Below are positions 30,421-38,805 of a stretch of 64,000 bases of DNA, one piece after another (the stretch's first letter is position 1; every line of letters begins with the position of its first letter). Location: NCBI GenBank assembly GCA_022511385.1, contig JAFLRN010000002.1, forward strand, positions 1 through 64,000, written 5' to 3'. This DNA is from Acetatifactor sp. Lineage in GTDB: Bacteria > Bacillota > Clostridia > Lachnospirales > Lachnospiraceae. The translations under genes and the position numbers were made by a program. The notes under the pieces were generated by a model that saw nothing but the letters and a program-made list of their open reading frames with translations, searched no databases and was not told where the DNA came from.

Positions 30421-30424
30421 GCGA

Positions 30425-31345
30425 ATGCAGAGTTCATGTATAGGAAGCCTGATGGAGCTTGCGGACCAGGATCAGAACATATTATACCTCACAGCTGACA
30501 GTGGAGAAGGCGGTCTGGATTTTATGTTCCGCAAAAACTTTCCGGATAGATCTTTTAATTTTGGTATTGCAGAAGAAAATATGGTAGCCGCCTCTGCGGG
30601 ACTGGCGGCATCAGGTAAAATTCCATTTGTATATACGGCTGCCCCCTTCCTTGCATACCGTTCATATGAGTTTATCAGAAATGATATCTGTCTGCAGAAC
30701 CTTCCGGTTAAGTTGATAGGAACAGGCAGCGGATTATCCGTCAGTTCCCTGGGGCCGACACACCATACGACAGAGGATATCAGTGTCTTAAGGAGCCTTC
30801 CCAACCTGAAGATTCTTTCTCCTGCCACTCCTAAACAGGCTTACGAGTGTATGAAGGTGGCATACAGATATAGCGGGCCAGTGTATATCAGGCTTGGAAT
30901 GAATAAGGAAAAGGAGTATTTTCCGGATGATTATCAGTTTCCGATTGATAAGAATGAGGTTTTGAAGGATGGGGAGGATGTGACGATTTTTACCACGGGA
31001 GCTATTCTGGAGGAGGCGATGAATGCAGCTGAACTGCTGGAAGCAGAAGGAACTTCCGTGTGCGTTGTCAATGTGCCAACTATCAAGCCATTTGACAAGG
31101 AAAATGTGATAGAGCTGGCTGGAAAAACCAAGCTCTTTTTTGTGGTGGAGGAACACAATATCCTTGGTGGCTTGGGAAGCATTATCTCAGATGTACTGGT
31201 AGATGCAGGGTGCCTGAAGAAAACGGTTAAAGTTGGGCTCAAAGACTGTTTCTCTGTAGGGTATGGCACGCTTCCACAGATTAGAAAAGAAAATGGCCTT
31301 GATGTGGAAACTATCACATCAAGAATAAAGGAGGCGCTTGGATGA
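30425..31345 (+). CDS. Transketolase, C-terminal subunit
   Basis: 'ILYLTADSGEGGLDFMFRKNFPDRSFNFGIAEENMVAASAGLAASGKIPFVYTAAPFLAYRSYEFIRNDICLQNLPVKLIG'; start chosen after the stop of the upstream gene. Confidence 0.94.
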   Translation: MQSSCIGSLMELADQDQNILYLTADSGEGGLDFMFRKNFPDRSFNFGIAEENMVAASAGLAASGKIPFVYTAAPFLAYRSYEFIRNDICLQNLPVKLIGTGSGLSVSSLGPTHHTTEDISVLRSLPNLKILSPATPKQAYECMKVAYRYSGPVYIRLGMNKEKEYFPDDYQFPIDKNEVLKDGEDVTIFTTGAILEEAMNAAELLEAEGTSVCVVNVPTIKPFDKENVIELAGKTKLFFVVEEHNILGGLGSIISDVLVDAGCLKKTVKVGLKDCFSVGYGTLPQIRKENGLDVETITSRIKEALG

Positions 31346-31770
31346 ATGAGTACTGCTTTGAAGATATCCAAATAGGGAAGACGGAAAGTTTTCAGAAGAA
31401 AATCACTGTTGAGATGGAGAATTCCTTCCGCGAGATTACCGGGGATACCAATCCTTTGCATTGGGATGATGCATTTGCCATAGAAGTGGGGAATGGTAAG
31501 TTTAAAAGTCATGTGAGTTTTGGAATGTTGACAGCCTCTTTCTATTCCACCTTGGCGGGGAAGTATTTGCCTGGAAAGTACAGCCTGATTCACAGCATTG
31601 ACAATTTAAGCTTTAAGAAACCAGTGTTTGTGGGAGACGTGCTTACTGTGACGGGAACTGTGAAAGAAAAGTATGATGATCTAAAACTGATTTGCGTAAG
31701 TGTAACAGTTACGAATCAGGATGAAAAAGTAGTGTCTAAAGCCGATATGAAAATATTAGTTCAGAAATAA
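31342..31770 (+). CDS. MaoC-like dehydratase/hydratase
   Basis: 'FREITGDTNPLHWDDAFAIEVGNGKFKSHVSFGMLTASFYSTLAGKYLPG' (hot-dog fold motif D-x4-H). Confidence 0.93.
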   Translation: MNEYCFEDIQIGKTESFQKKITVEMENSFREITGDTNPLHWDDAFAIEVGNGKFKSHVSFGMLTASFYSTLAGKYLPGKYSLIHSIDNLSFKKPVFVGDVLTVTGTVKEKYDDLKLICVSVTVTNQDEKVVSKADMKILVQK

Positions 31771-31803
31771 GCTATCTAAAATATTAATAAGGAGATTAAG
31801 ACA

Positions 31804-32046
31804 ATGACAAGAGAAGAAGCATATGAAAGACTGAATAAGGTTTTTAGGGAAGTATTTGATGATGATACTATTGTTGTCACAGATACTACAACGGCAGATG
31901 ATATCGATGACTGGGATTCCTTTGAACACATTAATCTGGTAGTAGCTGTTGAAGAGGAATTTTCATTTAAGATTCCTATGGGTAAAACTGTTACCATGAA
32001 GAATGTAGGGGAAATGGTGGATATTATATTAGCAATGGGGAATTAA
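31804..32046 (+). CDS. Acyl carrier protein
   Basis: 80 aa, acidic, phosphopantetheine site 'DDWDSFEHINLVVAVEEEF'. Confidence 0.93.
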   Translation: MTREEAYERLNKVFREVFDDDTIVVTDTTTADDIDDWDSFEHINLVVAVEEEFSFKIPMGKTVTMKNVGEMVDIILAMGN

Positions 32047-32079
32047 TGGACATAAGATGCTTATTATGGAGTATATGAC

Positions 32080-32329
32080 ATGACAGTAACATCATTTGCT
32101 TTTTTCGCAGTTGACAGCAGATCCGATTAGCATATACTTGTAGCTGCAGATTCTATATGAAAGCACATGTTTTCTTATTGAAACATATGTTTTGACTACC
32201 ATCCCTCCTTGATTTTCTTCGATGGTGGTATTCTAAATCTGGAAGTTATATGGGATGATATCAACTTTATTGTACTTGGTGTCATTTGTCCGTTTTGTTG
32301 CCAATTAACGAAAAAGTACGGATTATCCC
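32080..32329 (+). pseudogene. Collapsed remnant of MBOAT O-acyltransferase gene (copy of the gene at 35398)
   Basis: 32061-32096 matches 35371-35413 (ttattatgga..atgacatgacagtaacatcatttg). 32100-32190 matches about 35887-35980 (cgcagttgacag..cagatt..catatgtttt). 32208-32328 matches about 36695-36806 (ttcttcgatggtggt..gaaaaagtacggat). Two internal deletions, many stops. Confidence 0.85.
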
Positions 32330-32615
32330 ATGAACTACATATAGGATTATTATGAGTTGCTGGCTTACAGGGGAGATACAGCTTGTTCGAAATGGGGCGA
32401 TGATCACGATCAGTATACGTCGTAGCAGGCAAGTTGGAAGGAGGTAATTGTTCCATTATTCGACTGGCATTTGTAGGCAAAGGAATAGGGGAAAACCTTA
32501 GTAATACAAACGATTTTTCGAACTGGTTTGAACCAATTTAGAATTCAAATTTTCTATTATTTTTGAAGATATTGAAGTGTGACTTGTTAGATGATGGTCT
32601 TGGCAAGATAGATAC
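32330..32615 (+). pseudogene. Collapsed remnant of the DltD/SGNH-like gene (copy of the gene at 36955)
   Basis: 'atgaactacatat..', 'gcaggcaagttggaaggagg.aattgtt', 'ggaaaaccttagtaatacaaacgatttttcgaactggtttgaa', 'cttgttagatgatggt.ttgg.aagatagata' match 37895-38110 and about 38475-38508. Confidence 0.85.
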
Positions 32616-32623
32616 GTTATATA

Positions 32624-33784
32624 GTGAAAGATAGTAAAAGGATAAAAACAGCAAAAATATTACTCGCCGTGATGGTATGGGGATGTATGAGAGGAAACAT
32701 GATGCATGGAGATAAATACATAGTGTTGAACAGAGATAATCGAATTGAGTTGTATAGATTTATTTTTACGATTCTTATTATGATTTTTCATGCGCATAGA
32801 GTAAACAACGGATTAGGACATCCGATTCCATTAGGTCATGTGTTTGTCGAATTTTTCTTTTTCATTTCTGGTTATTTTACATATTCTCATATGTATCGTA
32901 GGTACGAGAATGGGGAAGTAGAAACAAGTGATAAGTCATTTCCAATAGATTATACGTGGAGAAAGATTAAACGAATGATTCCGTATATGTTAATGACCTT
33001 CATCTTTTATTTTATTGCTGAAATATATGGGCAGATTCATTATAATCATTTCTCGTTTACGAAGTGCATAAAAGGTTATTCCGGAGCAATATTTGATTTG
33101 CTTTTGCTACAAGTGACAGGAATATGTAAAAATCCGCAGTTTAATGCATGGTGGTATCTATCAGCATTAGCATTTGCCCTTCCGATAGTGATAATTCTAT
33201 TCAGAAAAAGTATTGCTTATGAGGGGGGGTATCGGTGGCTAATGCTTGCATCGCCTCTGATGATTTATGGTTACTTTTCAATGGTTATAAATAAATTGGA
33301 TTGGGAAACTTTAATAGGAATAACAAGATCGGGTTTTTTTAGAGGATTTGCAGGATTATGCACAGGAGGAACTATTTTTTGTTTTGCGAGGAAACTGGAA
33401 AAAATTAAGTTGTCCCAAATGACAAGATATATATTGACTATAATGGAGATTGGATTCTATCTTTTGTCAATCCTAATTTCATGGAAATATAATAAAATCA
33501 TGAATAGCACATTCATTATAGTATTTTTATTGATTGCCGGGCTTGTTATTACTTTTAGTAATCAAAGCTATACGACAAAAGTGAATTTCAAGTGCTTTGC
33601 AATATTAGGATCTATAACTACTCCTCTGTATATCTGTCATTATTCCGTTGGAGGAATTGTTGAACTTTATATGTCGCAGTATAACGGCAGTGTGTTTTAC
33701 CGATATTTAATATATTACGGGATATCTTTTATATTAGCAATCGTGATGTTAGTTATAAATAAGGTGTTAAAAAATGAAAAATAA
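32624..33784 (+). CDS. Acyltransferase family 3 membrane protein (true start likely about 32703)
   Basis: 'NRIELYRFIFTILIMIFHAHRVNNGLGHPIPLGHVFVEFFFFISGYFTYSHMY' is a classic Acyl_transf_3 N-terminus; in-frame G7 tract at 33223-33229. Confidence 0.88.
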   Translation: MKDSKRIKTAKILLAVMVWGCMRGNMMHGDKYIVLNRDNRIELYRFIFTILIMIFHAHRVNNGLGHPIPLGHVFVEFFFFISGYFTYSHMYRRYENGEVETSDKSFPIDYTWRKIKRMIPYMLMTFIFYFIAEIYGQIHYNHFSFTKCIKGYSGAIFDLLLLQVTGICKNPQFNAWWYLSALAFALPIVIILFRKSIAYEGGYRWLMLASPLMIYGYFSMVINKLDWETLIGITRSGFFRGFAGLCTGGTIFCFARKLEKIKLSQMTRYILTIMEIGFYLLSILISWKYNKIMNSTFIIVFLLIAGLVITFSNQSYTTKVNFKCFAILGSITTPLYICHYSVGGIVELYMSQYNGSVFYRYLIYYGISFILAIVMLVINKVLKNEK

Positions 33785-34065
33785 TGAGTATATAAGATGA
33801 TGAAAAGTGCAGAGAACTTAAAAAAAGGATTTTTTAACAAAATATAAGTGTGGTATGATATGTATAGGTATAGAGCGGTTCTTGACGGATGCACACTTTT
33901 CTCTGTAAGTAGGATTATGTCTGGGAAATAATGAAAGCGTTGGGAAAAAATGGTAAAACCCGAAAAGAGGTTGCCGCATTACGTATAATCCTGATTACAA
34001 GTGTTCATGTAACGGACACCAATAAGTGCTTCTGTTATTAAAAAAGTATAGGAAGGAAGAAAAAT

Positions 34066-34800
34066 ATGGAAAATGGGAAAAAGATTCTTCTTATTATGGG
34101 TGCATCGTCGGACTGCGGTTGTGAGTTGATCCGCCGTGTAGCAAAAAAATATGACCTTGTTCTAGCACATTACCACCATATGAATTCTCAGCTGGAAGCA
34201 TTGGAACTGAAGTATGGGGATAAGCTCCAATTGTTGCAGGCCGATTTTATGGATAGGGAACGTATTGATTATATGATAGAAGTCATTAAGAAAAAGGAGT
34301 GGAATCCCACACACATCGTACATTTTTCGGCACAAAAGTTTCGATACACTAAATATGACAAGGTCGGCTATGAGGAGTTTGAGGCAGAGCTGCAGACATC
34401 ACTCTGCTCGCTAATCAAGGTGACTCAAGCCTTTCTTCCATTTATGAAGAAACAGAAAGCCGGAAAGATTGTTGTGATGTTGACTGTACATACACAGGGA
34501 GTACCACCAAGGTTTATAACACCATATGTGACGGTTAAGTATGCGATGCTTGGACTGGTAAAAGCGCTGGCTGCTGACTATGCTGAGAAAGGTATCCAGG
34601 TGAATGGAGTGTCTCCGGAGATGATTGATACAAAGTTTTTGTCAAATATGCCTGATTTTGTGAAGGAACAGAGCGTTTCAAATTATCCAATGAAACGCTT
34701 TTTACAGGTGGAGGATGTCATACCGACGTTTGAGTATTTACTGTCGGAGGCCGCTGATTGTGTGACGGGGCAAAATATTTGCATCACTGGAGGTAGGTAG
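34066..34800 (+). CDS. SDR-family oxidoreductase (3-oxoacyl-ACP reductase/FabG-like)
   Basis: 'ILLIMGASSDCGCELIRRVAKKYDLVLAHYH', 'TPYVTVKYAMLGLVKALAADYAEKGIQVNGVSPEMIDT' (YxxxK), 'VTGQNICITGGR'. Confidence 0.9.
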   Translation: MENGKKILLIMGASSDCGCELIRRVAKKYDLVLAHYHHMNSQLEALELKYGDKLQLLQADFMDRERIDYMIEVIKKKEWNPTHIVHFSAQKFRYTKYDKVGYEEFEAELQTSLCSLIKVTQAFLPFMKKQKAGKIVVMLTVHTQGVPPRFITPYVTVKYAMLGLVKALAADYAEKGIQVNGVSPEMIDTKFLSNMPDFVKEQSVSNYPMKRFLQVEDVIPTFEYLLSEAADCVTGQNICITGGR

Positions 34801-34828
34801 GAAAGCAAGAATAATAAGAGACACTTGG

Positions 34829-35119
34829 ATGAATGAGTACTGTTATGAAGATATCCAGATAGGATAAACAGAAAGCGTTCGGAAAGAATTCACTGTTGGG
34901 ATGGAAGATTCCTTCCGTGAAATCACTGGCGACACCAATCTTCTGCATGGGGATAATGCATTTGTCGTAGAAGTGGGAAATGGTAAATTCAGGGGTCATG
35001 TGAGCTTTGGAATGCTGATTGTTTCTTTCTGTTTCATCTTGGTGAGAGGATATCTGCTTAGAAAGTGTTGCTTAATTATTGAACTATCAAAATATTTTAA
35101 CAAAAAAGAGAACACGACA
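34829..35119 (+). pseudogene. Degenerate copy of the MaoC-like dehydratase gene at 31342
   Basis: MNEYCYEDIQIG* (TAA at codon 13); downstream nucleotide match (gattccttccgtgaaatcactggcgacaccaat..catgtgagctttggaatgctga), then deletion of the 3' part. Confidence 0.88.
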
Positions 35120-35361
35120 ATGACAAGAAAGAAGCATATGAAAGAATGAATAAGGTTTTTAGGGAAGTATTTGATGATGATACCATTGTTGTCACAGATA
35201 TCACAACAACTGATGATATCGATGACGGGGATTCCTTTGAACACATTAACCTGATAGTAGCTGTTTAGGAGGAATTCTCATTTAAGATTCCTTTGGGTAA
35301 AACCGTTATTATGAAGAATGTGGGGGAAATGGTGGACCTTATATTAGAAATGGGAAATTAG
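35120..35361 (+). pseudogene. Degenerate copy of the acyl carrier protein gene at 31804
   Basis: 1-bp deletion near the 5' end (acaagAaagaag vs acaagagaagaag) and in-frame TAG (gctgtttag vs gctgttgaa); site reads DDGDSFEH instead of DDWDSFEH. Confidence 0.9.
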
Positions 35362-35397
35362 TGAACGGAAGATGCTTATTATGGAGGAGCATATGAC

Positions 35398-36942
35398 ATG
35401 ACAGTAACATCATTTGTATTTTTTCTGTTGCTTTTACTAGGGGGGGTGGTCTATTATACTGTTCCGCGTAAAATCCAATGGGTTATTTTGTTGGTGATAA
35501 GTGTAGTCTTTTATTTATCTGCGGCTACGCCATATACTATTGTTTATTTAATCCTATCAACGCTGCTTGCCTATGTTTCAACAAACCTGATGAGGAATGA
35601 GCATTTGACGGATTCCCATAAAAAGGTTATTGGAGCAGTAACTTTTCTGGCAATTTTTTCAAATATCTGCATTTGGTTTGTACTAAAGGGAAGTTCCTTC
35701 TGGGTAGTGGGGTCTAAGGCCATCCATTATGTTCTCCCTGTCTTTCCTATCCTTCCCCTTTGGAAACATGCGTCAGCCATTGGAATGGGGTATTACACTG
35801 CGCAGATAATTGGATACATATTAGATTGTTATTGGGGGAACAGTGAACCCCAGAAGAATCCACTGAAGCTTTTTTTATTTGTATGCTTTTTCCCGCAGTT
35901 GACAGTAGGTCCGATCAGCAGATACCCGCAGTTGCAGATTTTGTATGAAAAACACAAATTTTCTTATCAAAACATATGTTTTGGATGCCAGCGTATTTTA
36001 TGGGGCGTCTTTAAAAAACTTGTCATATCGGACAGGGTAGGTATCATTGTCAATGCTATATGGGCCGACACCAAAACATATACAGGATTCTGGCCTTGGA
36101 TAGCAGTACTCTTATACCCGTTGCAAATCTATACAGACTTTTCCGGATGTGTAGACATTATTTTGGGGGCAGCGGAAATTTTTGACATAAAGCTTCCTGA
36201 GAATTTTAAGAATCCATTTTTTTCGCGAACCTGCCAGGAATTTTGGCAGCGCTGGCATATAACGCTGGGAACATGGGCAAAAGATTATGTTTATTATCCT
36301 GTGTTAAAGAGTACTCCTATTATTAATATTGGAAAGTGGGCCAGGAAACATTTCAGCAAGCGTATCGCAAAATTGATCCCATGGACCATTGGGATGGGCA
36401 TTTTGTGGTTTGTAATGGGGGTTTGGCATGGCTCGATGCAACATATTTTTGGGGTGAGTCTATGGTTTTGGATGATATTAGTGATGGGGGAAATCTTTTC
36501 ACCTCTCTTAAAGAAATGTGTCGAGGTTTTGCGCATTGACACGGCATCCTTCAGTTGGCATCTGTTCCAAAGTGTTAAAACCTATTCCATCTACGCGTTG
36601 GGGGCTGTGTTTTTTTCTGCTTCCAGGCTGCGTGTTGCTGTTAACCACTATAATGTGCTGTGGACGGGATTAAAAAATCTGAATCCCTGGATATTCTTCG
36701 ATGGCGGTGTACTAAAGCTGGGAGTCACCTGGATTGATATCAATCTTATTGTATTTGGTATTATCTGTCTGTTTTGTGTTGCCAATTTACGAGAAAAGTA
36801 CGGATATGCAAGAGCGTGGATGCAAAAACAAATCCTGCCTTTTAGATGGTTTATTTGGATTGCATTATTTTTTATTGTTCTGATTTATGGACTTTACGGA
36901 CCGAGTTATGACGCAAGTGAATTTATATATCAAGGGTTTTAA
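35398..36942 (+). CDS. MBOAT family O-acyltransferase (DltB/AlgI-like)
   Basis: 'SRYPQLQILYEKHKFSYQNICFGCQRILWGVFKKLVISDRVG', 'DFSGCVDIILGAAEIFDIKLPENFKNPFFSRTCQEFWQRWHITLGTWAKDYVYYPV', catalytic His region 'MGVWHGSM'. Confidence 0.95.
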   Translation: MTVTSFVFFLLLLLGGVVYYTVPRKIQWVILLVISVVFYLSAATPYTIVYLILSTLLAYVSTNLMRNEHLTDSHKKVIGAVTFLAIFSNICIWFVLKGSSFWVVGSKAIHYVLPVFPILPLWKHASAIGMGYYTAQIIGYILDCYWGNSEPQKNPLKLFLFVCFFPQLTVGPISRYPQLQILYEKHKFSYQNICFGCQRILWGVFKKLVISDRVGIIVNAIWADTKTYTGFWPWIAVLLYPLQIYTDFSGCVDIILGAAEIFDIKLPENFKNPFFSRTCQEFWQRWHITLGTWAKDYVYYPVLKSTPIINIGKWARKHFSKRIAKLIPWTIGMGILWFVMGVWHGSMQHIFGVSLWFWMILVMGEIFSPLLKKCVEVLRIDTASFSWHLFQSVKTYSIYALGAVFFSASRLRVAVNHYNVLWTGLKNLNPWIFFDGGVLKLGVTWIDINLIVFGIICLFCVANLREKYGYARAWMQKQILPFRWFIWIALFFIVLIYGLYGPSYDASEFIYQGF

Positions 36943-36954
36943 CGAAAACAGGAG

Positions 36955-38490
36955 ATGGAAATCACTATGATAAACAATTTATATAATAAAGTGAAAAAAA
37001 TGGTACAATTTTTTGTTTTCATGGGAATTCTTTTGTTTCTTTTTTGTAAAGTCACTTGGATCTTTCGTGCAAATAATAGTGAAGCAAGAGAAACTATACA
37101 GGGGTTCCATAATTTGGATAACATTGATGTGGTTTTATATGGCGGAAGCAATCTGCTGAGATATTATCAACCTTTGGAAGCTTATAAAGAAAAGGGATAT
37201 ACATCTTATAATTATGCCACATCTGCTGCAACAGCAGATTTGTTAAAAGTTTACATTGAGGAGAGTAGAACATCAAATGAAGCTATATTGTATGTATGTG
37301 ACGTGAGGACGATGCCATTGTTAGGGGAAACGATCGAGGAGACTTCTTTACGTAACTGGTCCGATTCCGTGACAGTGTTTTCAATACAGCGTATTAAGGG
37401 AATTACCTCGTTTTTATTCACCAGAGATTGGGAGGGTTGGGATATCCCATCATTTTATTTTGATATTGCCAAGTATCATTCTGAGTACGGTTTGCTTGCT
37501 AGTTCCGATCAATGGTCGTATATGAAAGCTGGTAGTGTTTATGATGTTGACAAAGGATTCGCCCCAAACACAAGCGCAAATGCTGTTCCCTTTAATGAAC
37601 CCATAGTTATAGAGGAGCGTGGTGAATTGACTGAACAGCAGGCAAATACATTGAATGAACTCTTGGATTATTGCGATGATGAAAATCTTCAAGTATTGTT
37701 TATCGTTTGTCCCTATATAATAACGGAGTCAGATTGGAAAATTTTAAACAAATGTGGTGATATTATACAGAGTCGGGGATATGACTTTATTAATTTTAAC
37801 AATTATTATGACGAAATTGGACTTGATTTTGAGACGGATTTTGTTGATAAGAACCATGTCAATTATTTAGGATCCGAGAAATATACGGAGTATCTCATGA
37901 ACTACATATCAGATCACTATGATTTGCCAGATCACAGAGGAGATAAAGCTTATTCGAACTGGGATGATGATTACAATGAGTATACTTTGCAGCAGGCAAG
38001 TTGGAAGGAGGAAATTGTTTCGTTGGTTAACCAGCATTTGGCCGCAAAGGAATTGGGGGGAAACCTTAGCAATATAAATGATTTTTCAAGCTGGTTTGAA
38101 GCCATTCAGGATTCAAACTTTACTATTATCGTTGAGAAAAATCAATGTAAAGAATATGACACAGATAATTTTGCATTTCATTATATGATAGATAAATGGG
38201 GAATTGATGTAGAACAGGCTAATTATGTTGGCGTTTGGAATGGTGAAGAAAAGCTTTTTTCTAATAACGGTGAAGGTGGTTATAAAGGGATAATCGGAGT
38301 AGGTGGAGGACGGGCGCAGGTTCAATGCATTGTTAACGCAGGAGAGGCCCCTGTGATTTCTGTTAATGGAATTGACTATTTTAACAACTCAGGGGGAATA
38401 CAGATAGTCGTGTTTGATAACAATTATCGGAAAGTTGTAGATTGTGTGAATATTACTGTTGATGATAATGAGGTAAACCTTGTTAGATGA
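36955..38490 (+). CDS. DltD/AlgX-like SGNH-type secreted acylation partner (hypothetical)
   Basis: N-terminal TM; 'IDVVLYGGSNLLRYYQPLEAYKEKGYTSYNYATSAA' (GxS-like block), 'DFVDKNHVNYLGSEKYTEYLMNYI' (DxxH-like block); directly downstream of MBOAT. Confidence 0.72.
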   Translation: MEITMINNLYNKVKKMVQFFVFMGILLFLFCKVTWIFRANNSEARETIQGFHNLDNIDVVLYGGSNLLRYYQPLEAYKEKGYTSYNYATSAATADLLKVYIEESRTSNEAILYVCDVRTMPLLGETIEETSLRNWSDSVTVFSIQRIKGITSFLFTRDWEGWDIPSFYFDIAKYHSEYGLLASSDQWSYMKAGSVYDVDKGFAPNTSANAVPFNEPIVIEERGELTEQQANTLNELLDYCDDENLQVLFIVCPYIITESDWKILNKCGDIIQSRGYDFINFNNYYDEIGLDFETDFVDKNHVNYLGSEKYTEYLMNYISDHYDLPDHRGDKAYSNWDDDYNEYTLQQASWKEEIVSLVNQHLAAKELGGNLSNINDFSSWFEAIQDSNFTIIVEKNQCKEYDTDNFAFHYMIDKWGIDVEQANYVGVWNGEEKLFSNNGEGGYKGIIGVGGGRAQVQCIVNAGEAPVISVNGIDYFNNSGGIQIVVFDNNYRKVVDCVNITVDDNEVNLVR

Positions 38491-38616
38491 TGGTATTGGA
38501 AGAATAGATACTGTATGATGAAATTGAGAGATATGGTAGACCTGATTAATGAACTGAAAAATGATGACTATACACCATATTGGATATCTGGTAAAGAAGA
38601 ATAATAATATCATTAT

Positions 38617-38774
38617 AAATGACATATTATTTTCTGTTTAACTGGTACTGCGCCAATTAATAAATTTTCTGCAACATTTTTGGTATAATATCTTGACTCT
38701 TTAGAGGAATATATGCTATTACATTATCGTTTATAGAGTTTTCTTGAAAAAGTAATCTGTCATTTCAAATGACA
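38617..38774 (+). promoter_or_regulatory. Candidate operator/promoter region: palindrome TGTCATTT-c-AAATGACA (38758-38774) and extra half-site AAATGACA (38617-38624); TATAAT at 38694-38699
   Basis: Perfect 8-bp inverted repeat 32 bp upstream of the ATG of an HTH-containing protein; second identical half-site further upstream. Confidence 0.6.
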
Positions 38775-38805
38775 TTTCGCCGCTCTCGCTAGGAGGTCAT
38801 AGACA

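Noticed and set aside
30284-30424. 47-residue N-terminal extension of the transketolase C-subunit ORF
   Set aside because: Overlaps the end of the TK-N gene in another frame; the ATG at 30425 just after the TK-N stop fits better.
33931-34041. Short ORF MKALGKNGKTRKEVAALRIILITSVHVTDTNKCFCY
   Set aside because: No family recognised, no convincing RBS; left as intergenic between acyltransferase and SDR.
38515-38604. Short ORF MMKLRDMVDLINELKNDDYTPYWISGKEE, faintly similar to an ACP C-terminal helix
   Set aside because: Too short to assign; resemblance to 'VGEMVDII' of the ACP may be chance.
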